From assembly GCA_964370375.1 (NCBI GenBank), contig CAYJIX010000004.1, positions 10,405-74,404 on the forward strand: DNA of 64,000 bases. Reading direction: 5' to 3'. This document shows positions 44,394-52,313 of the stretch, one piece after another. The translations under genes and the position numbers were made by a program. The stretch's first letter is position 1. Each line of letters starts with the position of its first letter. The notes beneath the pieces were generated by a model. It was given only the letters and a program-made list of their open reading frames with translations, did no database searches and was not told the DNA's origin. The stretch comes from CAYJIX01 sp964370375. GTDB lineage: Bacteria; Desulfobacterota; Desulfovibrionia; Desulfovibrionales; Desulfovibrionaceae.

Positions 44394-46212
44394 TATTGAA
44401 ACCTACCATCCGCCGCGTTCCGGCCTGCTGTTGCTCCAATGCGTGCTGGGGGCTTTTTTTTGTGTGTTTGTGTTGCAATTTTGGTACTTGCAAATCCATA
44501 AAGGCGCAGAATACGCCCAGCTGTCTAGGGATAATCGCCTACGGCAGGAAAAAGTTTTTGCCTCACGGGGCCTTATTCGCGATACTAACGGCGTGCTATT
44601 GGCTGACAATCAACCGGCTTTTGGTTTGTCACTTATACGAGAAGAATGTGCCGATATCCCCTCAACCTTAGCAAAAGCCAGTGTATGGCTGGATATCCCC
44701 TTGGATGAATTGACCGAAAAATTCAATCAAGACAGTAGAAAAGTGCAATATTTTGAACCTGTTCTGCTTCATCCCGACATGACCTTTGAACAGGTTGCCC
44801 AAATAGAAGCCCAGCTTATCCATTGGCCAGGCCTTGAAATAACGACGCGGGTAAAGCGAACCTATCCGCATAAAGATGTTTTTGCGCACCTGCTTGGCTA
44901 TGTGGCTGAAGCTAATGAAAAAGAGTTGAGCGAAGATGCCTATCTTGCCTTGGGTGACACTGTTGGCAAGCAAGGCCTTGAATATGTCCTAGAAAAAACC
45001 TTGCGCGGCAAAAAAGGGCAAATGAGTATGGAGGTGGACGTCCTTGGGCGTGTGTTTGAGAGGGCCGTTGACGAAAAACCACAAAGCGGCACAAACATCC
45101 ATTTAACCTTAGACGCTTCATTGCAACAGGCCATTACAGAAATCCTAGGTGATCAAACAGGCAGTGTTGTGGTGATGGACGCGTCCACGCGCGCGGTTAG
45201 AGCCCTTGTTACAACACCAAGTTATGACAACAATTTGTTTGTGCGTGGGCTTTCCCATGCACAATGGAGCGAATTGCGCAACAACCCCAAAAACCCTCTT
45301 TTATACCGCGGGATACAAAGCGTGTATCCGCCTGCCTCTGTCTGGAAGCTGCTCATGGCAGGGCTTTTTCTTAAAGAGGGCATTTCTCCTGACGAAACTG
45401 TCTATTGTTCAGGCGAAACAAAGCTTGGCCCGCAAACCTTTCGCTGTTGGCGTAAAGGAGGGCATGGCAAGATGAACATGATGCAAGCCCTTATTGATTC
45501 ATGTGATGTCTATTTTTACATTATGGGTGAAAAGGTTGGCATTGATAAAATTGAAGCCTATGCCAAAGCCAGCGGTTTTGGAGAACTTACAGGCATTGGC
45601 ATTCCCAACGAAAAATCAGGTCTTGTACCATCCAAAGCATGGAAGCGCAGACGCATGAACGAGCCGTGGTACCGCGGCGAAACCTATAACGTGTCCATAG
45701 GGCAGGGCTATACCCTCACAACACCGTTGCAAGTTGCCAGCTTTTTGGCCGCTCTTGTGGATGACGGTGTGCGCAAAAATCCTAGGATCCAGCACAACGA
45801 GCCCTTGTTGAGTCAAGGCAATTTGCCCATAACCTCCGAACATCGCGCCTTTATCCTTGAAAGCATGCGCCAAACTGTCCTTGACGGTACAGCAAGGGTT
45901 TTAAAACGCGAAAATATCGATATTGGTGGCAAAACAGGCACAGCCCAAGTGGTTTCCTTGCGTATGGACGGTGACGAACGTATAAAAAACGAAGATTTAG
46001 CTTATTTTGAACGTGACCATGCGTGGATGGCTTCGTGGGGAAAATATGGCGATGATCATGTTATTGTTGTGGTGATGGTTGAACATGGCGGCGGAGGAAG
46101 CTCTGTTGCAGGTCCCATAGCTAGGCAAGTTTATGATATTCTTTATGAAGATGTGCAAGATATGCAAGTTGTCAGCCAAAACACGCCGCAACAGCCAATT
46201 GCATCTCAATAA
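44377..46212 (+). CDS. mrdA: Penicillin-binding protein 2 (transpeptidase MrdA)
   Basis: Predicted 611 aa. One membrane helix (about 17-38), a dimerisation domain with the RGLIRDTNG segment, then the transpeptidase: SXXK with Ser321 (SVWK), SCD at 375-377 as in E. coli PBP2, and KTG at about 519 (KTGTAQ). It crosslinks side-wall peptidoglycan with RodA. A TTG start at 44332 is possible but would add 15 residues without a match; the ATG at 44377 is preferred and overlaps mreD. Confidence 0.96.
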   Translation: MKIHLDIETYHPPRSGLLLLQCVLGAFFCVFVLQFWYLQIHKGAEYAQLSRDNRLRQEKVFASRGLIRDTNGVLLADNQPAFGLSLIREECADIPSTLAKASVWLDIPLDELTEKFNQDSRKVQYFEPVLLHPDMTFEQVAQIEAQLIHWPGLEITTRVKRTYPHKDVFAHLLGYVAEANEKELSEDAYLALGDTVGKQGLEYVLEKTLRGKKGQMSMEVDVLGRVFERAVDEKPQSGTNIHLTLDASLQQAITEILGDQTGSVVVMDASTRAVRALVTTPSYDNNLFVRGLSHAQWSELRNNPKNPLLYRGIQSVYPPASVWKLLMAGLFLKEGISPDETVYCSGETKLGPQTFRCWRKGGHGKMNMMQALIDSCDVYFYIMGEKVGIDKIEAYAKASGFGELTGIGIPNEKSGLVPSKAWKRRRMNEPWYRGETYNVSIGQGYTLTTPLQVASFLAALVDDGVRKNPRIQHNEPLLSQGNLPITSEHRAFILESMRQTVLDGTARVLKRENIDIGGKTGTAQVVSLRMDGDERIKNEDLAYFERDHAWMASWGKYGDDHVIVVVMVEHGGGGSSVAGPIARQVYDILYEDVQDMQVVSQNTPQQPIASQ

Positions 46213-46273
46213 CAACGAACAGCATAAAAGCGTGCAATCTAAACGCATAAAAAGCTTTGTATAAAGAGCGCGT

Positions 46274-46792
46274 ATGACTCAAACAAAAACACCACCAACG
46301 GCCCATGATTTATCGCACCCTAAGGTTATGGAACGGGCAAAGCTTAAACCCTTGCTTGACGCTTTGCAGCGTGAAGGCAAGCGGGTTGTCTTCACCAACG
46401 GCTGTTATGACATTTTACATCCGGGCCATGTGGATTTGTTGGCACGTTGCCGCGCTAGTGGTGATGTTTTGGTTGTGGGGATCAATACTGATGCTTCGGT
46501 CAAAGGGCTTGGTAAGGCTCCAAACAGGCCCTTAAACCCATTAGAGGCGCGCGCGTTTATGTTGGCGCACCTTGCCTCTGTGGATTTTGTGACCTTTTTT
46601 CATGAACCCACACCAAAGGAATTGGTGGACTGTTTAGCCCCTGATATCCTTATCAAAGGTGGCGATTGGCCTGTGGAGACGATCGCAGGTCGCGAAAGCG
46701 TGCAGGCACGGGGTGGAACGGTTATGAGTTTACCGCTCCTTGGGGATTTTTCCACCACAGCTTTGGTTGAGAAAATTTTGAAAGATCAATAA
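46274..46792 (+). CDS. rfaE2: D-glycero-beta-D-manno-heptose 1-phosphate cytidylyl/adenylyltransferase domain protein (RfaE2)
   Basis: Predicted 172 aa. Nucleotidyltransferase motifs GCYDILHPGHVDLL (HXGH) and the C-terminal ISSTALVE-type motif (here FSTTALVEKIL) are present. It makes the ADP-heptose precursor of lipopolysaccharide core. This is the split C-terminal half of HldE; the kinase half (rfaE1) is not in the window. It follows mrdA by 61 bp, suggesting co-transcription with cell-wall genes, and ends at a terminator. Confidence 0.93.
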   Translation: MTQTKTPPTAHDLSHPKVMERAKLKPLLDALQREGKRVVFTNGCYDILHPGHVDLLARCRASGDVLVVGINTDASVKGLGKAPNRPLNPLEARAFMLAHLASVDFVTFFHEPTPKELVDCLAPDILIKGGDWPVETIAGRESVQARGGTVMSLPLLGDFSTTALVEKILKDQ

Positions 46793-46809
46793 TCTGCCAT
46801 TTAAATATC

Positions 46810-46844
46810 AAGACTCTTGCACAATTCATTGTGCTGAGTCTTTT
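46810..46844 (+). terminator. Terminator of the mre-rfaE2 run
   Basis: AAGACTC/GAGTCTT (46810-46816 with 46836-46842) and inside it GCACAA/TTGTGC (46819-46824 with 46829-46834), followed by T-rich TTTT. It lies 18 bp after the stop. Confidence 0.75.
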
Positions 46845-46870
46845 GGAGCGTTGGCGGCAGCCAATGCGAC

Positions 46871-46923
46871 CAAAAATCAAGAGTAGGTGCAATTCACTTG
46901 CATCGTTAAGCGATTGATTTTTG
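46871..46923 (-). terminator. Hairpin downstream of the MATE gene
   Basis: CAAAAATCAA/TTGATTTTTG (46871-46880 with 46914-46923), with an inner stem GGTGCAA/TTGCATC. About 98 bp after the minus-strand MATE stop; a possible terminator, though the T run is part of the stem. Confidence 0.45.
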
Positions 46924-47020
46924 TGCCTTTTATCCTGCACAAATACATTTTCAAGCACATGAAAATGTAGCACAAAAGCACAAAAATAAAGGTAAAAAAT
47001 AATTGTGCAGGACTCTCATA

Positions 47021-48415
47021 TCAGGTGCTGTGCCCCATTCCCGAACAGTACAAATATTTTTTTTCAAGCACACGCACGCGCCATTGCAGAACAATGGCAG
47101 CCAAGGTGATGCCGATGACAAAGGCAAGCCAAAACCCTGCCGGCCCCATGGCTGATACCAGGATGTCAGTTCGTCCAAGTGTAAATCCAAGGGGCATGGA
47201 AATGAGCCAATACACCACAAAGATGATCCCAAAAAGGGCCCGTGTGTCGTTATAGCCGCGCAAAATTCCAACCGAGGCTATTTGTACGGCGTCAGCACAG
47301 CGGTACAGGGCTTCGTACCATAAAAGAGCTGCGGCAAGTTCAATAATAGCAGGGTGTTGAGAATATAAGCTCACAATTTCTACACGGAAAAGCAGTGTCA
47401 TGATCGCCGTAATCGCTGCCAGAAAAAAGGACACGCTTAAGGTGACTCTGGCTGAAAGGCGCACGGCGTCAGCATCTTGCTGACCAAGGCCATAGCTTGT
47501 CCGAATGGTTGCCACATGACCAAGGGATAGGGGCAACATGAACATGGCGCCGCTAAAATTTAAGGCCACTTGGTGCCCTGCCACCATGATGGTGCCAAGG
47601 GGTGCAATGAACATGGCTGCCATGGCAAAAAGGCTCACTTCACACAATAAAGACAAGGCTCCGGGAAAGCCGATGCTAAACAGCTTTTTAATGGGTAACC
47701 ATTCAGGGCCACGCCAAAGGTTCAGCGCAAAAAAGCCGCGCACGTCGGGCATTTTTGCGGTAAAAATCAGCATGATTATAAACATGCTCCAGCTTGAAAA
47801 AGCCGTGGCAATGCCTGCCCCAACAGCCCCAAGAGCAGGAAAACCGTGGTTGCCAAAAATCAGCAAATAATTGAGCGGAATATTAACGCCAAGTCCCACA
47901 AAGCCTGCCACCATAGCAGGGCGCACTCTTGCCAGACCTTCCATGGTGCAGCGCATGACCACAAACAATAAATAGCCAGGCCCTGCAAAGATAAGCGTAC
48001 GCAAATACGCGCCGCTAAGGTTTGCCAAATCAGACGGTGTCCCAAAAAATTCAAGGCGAAAAGACACAAAATAGACCAAGGACATAAGGACAACGGCTAA
48101 ACCCATGGCCATCCAAAATCCGTTACGCGCAATCTGCCCCATGGGGCCATGGTTTTGGGCACCGCGCAAATTGGATATGGCAGGCAATATAGCCATAAGT
48201 ACGCCAAATCCAAACAACAAAATAGGCATCCACAAGGCACCTGCAAGGGCAACTGCTGCCATATCAAGGGCACCATAACGCCCTGTCATAAGCGTGTCCA
48301 CGATGCTCATGGAAAATTGAGAAAATTGCGCCAAAAAAAGCGGGATGGCCAAGCGCATTTGTATTTTGGCCTCGTCTTTATAGGCCTTTGAAAAACAATA
48401 CTTGATATATTTCAT
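47021..48415 (-). CDS. MATE family efflux transporter (NorM-like)
   Basis: Predicted 464 aa with 12 membrane segments in two halves. The first half starts LAIPLFLAQFSQFSMSIVDTLMTGRYG, typical of NorM-like MATE proteins that export cationic drugs in exchange for sodium ions or protons. Gene ends 62 bp after rnr on the same strand. Substrate is unknown. There is no clear ribosome site at the ATG 48415. Confidence 0.93.
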   Translation of the reverse strand: MKYIKYCFSKAYKDEAKIQMRLAIPLFLAQFSQFSMSIVDTLMTGRYGALDMAAVALAGALWMPILLFGFGVLMAILPAISNLRGAQNHGPMGQIARNGFWMAMGLAVVLMSLVYFVSFRLEFFGTPSDLANLSGAYLRTLIFAGPGYLLFVVMRCTMEGLARVRPAMVAGFVGLGVNIPLNYLLIFGNHGFPALGAVGAGIATAFSSWSMFIIMLIFTAKMPDVRGFFALNLWRGPEWLPIKKLFSIGFPGALSLLCEVSLFAMAAMFIAPLGTIMVAGHQVALNFSGAMFMLPLSLGHVATIRTSYGLGQQDADAVRLSARVTLSVSFFLAAITAIMTLLFRVEIVSLYSQHPAIIELAAALLWYEALYRCADAVQIASVGILRGYNDTRALFGIIFVVYWLISMPLGFTLGRTDILVSAMGPAGFWLAFVIGITLAAIVLQWRVRVLEKKYLYCSGMGHST

Positions 48416-48477
48416 AATAAACCATGCGTTTTGGCGCGGTATAAGGGATGGTGTTTGCTTTTTTAGGAAGGGATCGT

Positions 48478-50925
48478 TTATGCAAACCGTTTTTTTCGAA
48501 AAGCTCCCTTGGGCTTTGTTTTGGAGGCTCTTTTTTTGCTGCGCTCAGTGGTAAAAGTTATTTCTAGGCGGCCCACATGCACATGCAAAAGCTTAACACT
48601 AACAGTATCGCCAAGGCGGTACGTTTCTTGCGAGGTCTTTCCTATAAGCATATGCCGCTCTTCGTCAAGCAAAAACCAGTCATGCTCAAGACTTGTTAGT
48701 GGAACCAGGCCTTCCACGGGCATTTCGTGCAGTTCTACAAAAAAGCCAAAGGCACTAACACCTGAAATGGTTCCGCTAAAACTCTCGCCTTCGCGCCCTT
48801 GTAGCAAAAGGCAGGCGAGCCTGCGTGCAATTTCGCGCTCTGCCGCTTGGGCTGCACGTTCATGGGTTGTACATTCTTCGCACACAGCCACAAGTTTATG
48901 CGCGGCAGTTGCTGTAGCTTCAAGTCCTAGGGCAGATTTTACGGCGCGGTGGACCAAAATATCGGCATAGCGCCTTATGGGCGAGGTAAAGTGGCAATAT
49001 GCGGTGCTGGCAATGCCAAAATGGATGTCTTCAAAAGGACTGTAGCTTGCCTGCATGAGCGAACGCAGAACAAGCCGCGCCACGATAAAGCCTTGTGGTG
49101 TGTTTGCAGTGCTGTCTAAAAGCTTTTGCAAGACTGCGCCAAGGTTTTGCTGTTGCAAGGGCGTTGGGCTTTCGCGTTGCACATGTTGCTGCGCTTTTTT
49201 TGCAAAGCGGTGCTTTGGGGAAGGGCGCTCATCCTTTGTTCGGACGTTTTGTCGCGCAGGGATGATGGCGGCAAGCTCAGGCGCAAGGTCAATGGTGTGC
49301 AAGGTGCGAAAAAGCGCGTTAAGCTTTTCTTCCGTAGGATAGGGATGCACGCGCAGGGGAAAGGCAAGTCCTTGACTATGAAGCCATTCGGCCACAGCCT
49401 CGTTGGCGGCAAGCATGCATGCCTCAATAAGGCGATGGCTTATGAGGCGTTCACGGCGTACTGCTTTTGTTACGCGGCCTTGTTCGCTCAAGATAAAGCG
49501 CGTTTCAGGCAGATCAAGGTCAAGGCCCCCGCGTTTTGCGCGTTCTTTTTGCAAGGCGCTTGCCAGATCTTGTGCCGTTGACAGCATACTTCCAAGAGCA
49601 GGATCAGCTAACGCTGTTTGACCTTCAAAAAAAGCTTCTACTTCCTCATAGGTCAGCCGTGCTTTTGAACGAATAATGGCGGCGCACGGTTCTGCTTTGC
49701 CGCGAACACCTTTTGCCGAAACTTGGACAGAAACAGCCATGACCACGCGGTCTTCATTTGGACGCAAGCTGCATAAATCGTTAGATAAAAGTTCAGGCAG
49801 CATGGGCGTGACCGATTGCGGAAAGTAATAACTGTTGCCTCTGGCCTTGGCTTCTTTATCAAGGGCACTGTGCGGACGCACAAAATGAGCCACATCGGCA
49901 ATGGCTACCCATAAAAGCCAGCCTTGGGCTTGCTTTTCTACGTAAATGGCGTCGTCAAAATCGCGAGCGTCTGACCCGTCAATGGTGACAAAGGGTAAGT
50001 GCCGTAAATCAGTGCGTGCGGCAAGGCGTTCGTGATCGGTCAAGGTGTTGTAGGCGCTGGCCACATCATGGGCGTTTGTCAGCTCTAATGCGGAAAAATC
50101 CTGAGGTATCCCATGGTTTAAGCGCGTCAAGGCCTCTTGTACAGCCACACTGTCTTCATGGCCCAAGCTTGCCACGGTCACGGCTTGGCGCAGGCTGTTT
50201 TCTTGTGGTGCTTTGGGGATGACGCGCAAGAGTTCATCTTGTGTCGGATCGTGCGAAAGGCTTGAAGTGTCCACGCTAAACATGGTTTGTACCCCTTGCC
50301 AGGCAGCTTGGCAAAGAAAAGCATGAGGAGCAAGGCGGCGAACAACTTGCACTGTAAGTTCGTTGCTTGCATGTTCAAGTACACGCACAATACGCCCAAG
50401 GCTTTCTTGCATTTGGGGTGCCTTGTGCCGATGAGGTGTACCGTGCTTTGGCGTGCTGCGCCTTGCCTCCAAAAGAATTTCAACAATATCTCCGGGTAAG
50501 GCGTTTGCCAAATGATGCCGCGGAATGATAACGTTTTTTGTGGTGAATTTTTGCTTTGCCCGTGCGTCTTCATGCAGGGTAACAAGTCCTGCCCCGGAAC
50601 GGTGCACAGACAATACCCCCGTAAGCGTGCGAAGTTTTGCTGCATGGGCCCAACGACCGCCGCTAAGGCGTGCAATGCGTCCTTGCTTGTACAAGGCGTC
50701 AAGAAGCGCCAACACCTTTTTTTTATCGCGCCTGCCAATAGCTGTTATGCGTAAAATATCATCAAGGCGCAGGGGGCGTTGCACCCTTTGCAACACATCA
50801 AAAAGAGTGGCTTCATCCACGCTGCCTTTGTGTGCAGAAGCGGCAAAGCCTGCCCCTTCATCGTTTGTGGCAGACGATATATACCGTGCCTTTGCGCCTT
50901 TTTTATGAGAAGAAAAACGTGTCAT
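48478..50925 (-). CDS. rnr: Ribonuclease R (RNase II family exoribonuclease)
   Basis: Predicted 815 aa. N-terminal winged-helix/OB region (LRLDDILRITAIGRRDKKKV), the RNB catalytic domain with DARDFDDAIYVE (metal-binding aspartates) and the SPIRRYADILVHRA segment, then an S1 domain (about 720-800: FSGTISGVSAFGFFVELHEM) and a basic tail (KKRASKTKPKGAFRKKR) like that of E. coli RNase R. It degrades structured RNA. Its ATG at 50925 overlaps the lpxK stop (ATGA), so the two are co-translated. An upstream in-frame ATG at 50970 lies inside lpxK and is less likely. Confidence 0.95.
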   Translation of the reverse strand: MTRFSSHKKGAKARYISSATNDEGAGFAASAHKGSVDEATLFDVLQRVQRPLRLDDILRITAIGRRDKKKVLALLDALYKQGRIARLSGGRWAHAAKLRTLTGVLSVHRSGAGLVTLHEDARAKQKFTTKNVIIPRHHLANALPGDIVEILLEARRSTPKHGTPHRHKAPQMQESLGRIVRVLEHASNELTVQVVRRLAPHAFLCQAAWQGVQTMFSVDTSSLSHDPTQDELLRVIPKAPQENSLRQAVTVASLGHEDSVAVQEALTRLNHGIPQDFSALELTNAHDVASAYNTLTDHERLAARTDLRHLPFVTIDGSDARDFDDAIYVEKQAQGWLLWVAIADVAHFVRPHSALDKEAKARGNSYYFPQSVTPMLPELLSNDLCSLRPNEDRVVMAVSVQVSAKGVRGKAEPCAAIIRSKARLTYEEVEAFFEGQTALADPALGSMLSTAQDLASALQKERAKRGGLDLDLPETRFILSEQGRVTKAVRRERLISHRLIEACMLAANEAVAEWLHSQGLAFPLRVHPYPTEEKLNALFRTLHTIDLAPELAAIIPARQNVRTKDERPSPKHRFAKKAQQHVQRESPTPLQQQNLGAVLQKLLDSTANTPQGFIVARLVLRSLMQASYSPFEDIHFGIASTAYCHFTSPIRRYADILVHRAVKSALGLEATATAAHKLVAVCEECTTHERAAQAAEREIARRLACLLLQGREGESFSGTISGVSAFGFFVELHEMPVEGLVPLTSLEHDWFLLDEERHMLIGKTSQETYRLGDTVSVKLLHVHVGRLEITFTTERSKKRASKTKPKGAFRKKRFA

Positions 50926-51986
50926 GAACAATCCGCCTGTTGCGTTTGCCACCACTTTTCCCACCAGCAAGGAAAAGATTGATCGCTAAAAAGGGTAGGG
51001 CCAAAACGCAATCTTGTGCGTACAGACCATAGTCTGGATGCCGCGTCCGCCAAAGGAGCTAGCTTTACAGCATCTTTTGCCGTGCAAATGACGGGCAAGC
51101 CTTTGGAGTGCATGGCTTTAACATCAAAATCCGTATAGGTATGATGGTCAGTAAAGGTGTAATGGTGTACAGGAGCCGTTCCCATATACGAGCACAAAGT
51201 GGCCTTGACCTGGGCAGGTTCACCAACGCCAGATACCAGCACATAAGGCTGCCCTTTTTGGGGGTAAGGGAGGGCTGCATCATATGCACCTACTTTAATA
51301 AAATCTTCAGGTTCAAGCCAAAACGAAAATACAGGACGCCCAAATGCTTGCAACCTCTGTATAAGCTGCGGCGTTAGTTCTGCAAAATCTTTTGGCGTGA
51401 TTTTTATCAAAAAGGCATGGGCCCGTGTTAAGGCATGCGCGCCTTCGCGCCATGAACCCATGGGAATGACAGCATCCCATTGATCAAGGATGTCGTCAGG
51501 CCGCAGCAACACAAGGTCAAGATCGCGCGAAACAGCCAAATGTTGCATGCCATCGTCCAACATGTACAGATCAGCTTGCACCTTTTTTGCTGCAAAGGCT
51601 CCTGAGCGGCGGCGTACAGGGTCGACTATAATATGGCTTTTTGGATGCGCTTGCTGTAACATTAAAGGTTCATCGCCAACCTCACGTGCGCAGCTTTGCG
51701 GGCCCACGCACATGGGTAAGGTGGGCGGTTTGGCGCGATATCCGCGTGTGAGCACAACAGACGAAAGCCCCTTTGCCTCTGCCCAATACAGCAACCAATC
51801 GATAAGCGGTGTTTTGCCTGTGCCGCCCCAAGCAATATTGCCTACAGAAACGCAAGGGCAAGGCGGCCTAAAACAATCTGTCCGCGCAAGCAAACGTTTT
51901 GTGCGAGCTGCCATAAGGTGCCTGTATGCGGTGCTTATGGGCTTTAAGAGGGGACGCGCAAAGCGTTGTAAAGCAAGAAGGTGCAT
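50922..51986 (-). CDS. lpxK: Tetraacyldisaccharide 4'-kinase (LpxK)
   Basis: Predicted 354 aa. Walker A GNIAWGGTGKTPLIDWLL, the DDGMQHLAVSRDLD motif and the GVGEPAQVKATL region are all typical. It phosphorylates the lipid A disaccharide at the 4' position on the inner membrane. Overlaps rnr by 4 bp, an order not obviously related in function. No lpxB or msbA is adjacent. Confidence 0.95.
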   Translation of the reverse strand: MHLLALQRFARPLLKPISTAYRHLMAARTKRLLARTDCFRPPCPCVSVGNIAWGGTGKTPLIDWLLYWAEAKGLSSVVLTRGYRAKPPTLPMCVGPQSCAREVGDEPLMLQQAHPKSHIIVDPVRRRSGAFAAKKVQADLYMLDDGMQHLAVSRDLDLVLLRPDDILDQWDAVIPMGSWREGAHALTRAHAFLIKITPKDFAELTPQLIQRLQAFGRPVFSFWLEPEDFIKVGAYDAALPYPQKGQPYVLVSGVGEPAQVKATLCSYMGTAPVHHYTFTDHHTYTDFDVKAMHSKGLPVICTAKDAVKLAPLADAASRLWSVRTRLRFGPTLFSDQSFPCWWEKWWQTQQADCS

Positions 51987-52164
51987 GGGCTATCAGCCTG
52001 TTATAAAGTCCGTTTTAAAAAAGAAGTGCTAAAAATTGAAGTTTATTAGTGGGTTTTGAGGAGAAAGCGTTACGGTTACCCAACGCGATGGTATTTTTTT
52101 AACTTTCTATTTCAACTACCAAGTAAGTGTATCCTTTTTTCAAACATTGTTTAAAGCAGGCTGT

Positions 52165-52188
52165 GCTTTTTCAACCATCCGTTAACGG
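52165..52188 (+). repeat. Dispersed 24-bp motif, diverged copy
   Basis: GCTTTTTCAACCATCCG... matches 19 of 24 bases of the motif at 40399-40422. It lies 4 bp before copy B, as the corresponding motif borders copy A's island. Confidence 0.5.
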
Positions 52189-52192
52189 CAGG

Positions 52193-52312
52193 CTGTTCAA
52201 AAAAGGCTGGATGCGCGGCAAGCGAAGTTTTTTATTGAAGGCGTAAGACTCTTTGGTCCATGCCAAAAGAAAAAACAAGCTTAACAAAGCAGACAGCCCT
52301 TTTGGGGCAGCC
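52193..52312 (+). repeat. Dispersed repeat, copy B
   Basis: 120 bp, beginning CTGTTCAAAAAAGG and containing CTTTGGTCCATGCC and CAGACAGCCCTTT followed by TGGGGCAGCC, in the same order as copy A. It ends 1 bp before the stop codon of the next gene (52314), on the convergent side. Rest of 51987-52313 has no recognised gene. Confidence 0.75.
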
Positions 52313-52313
52313 G

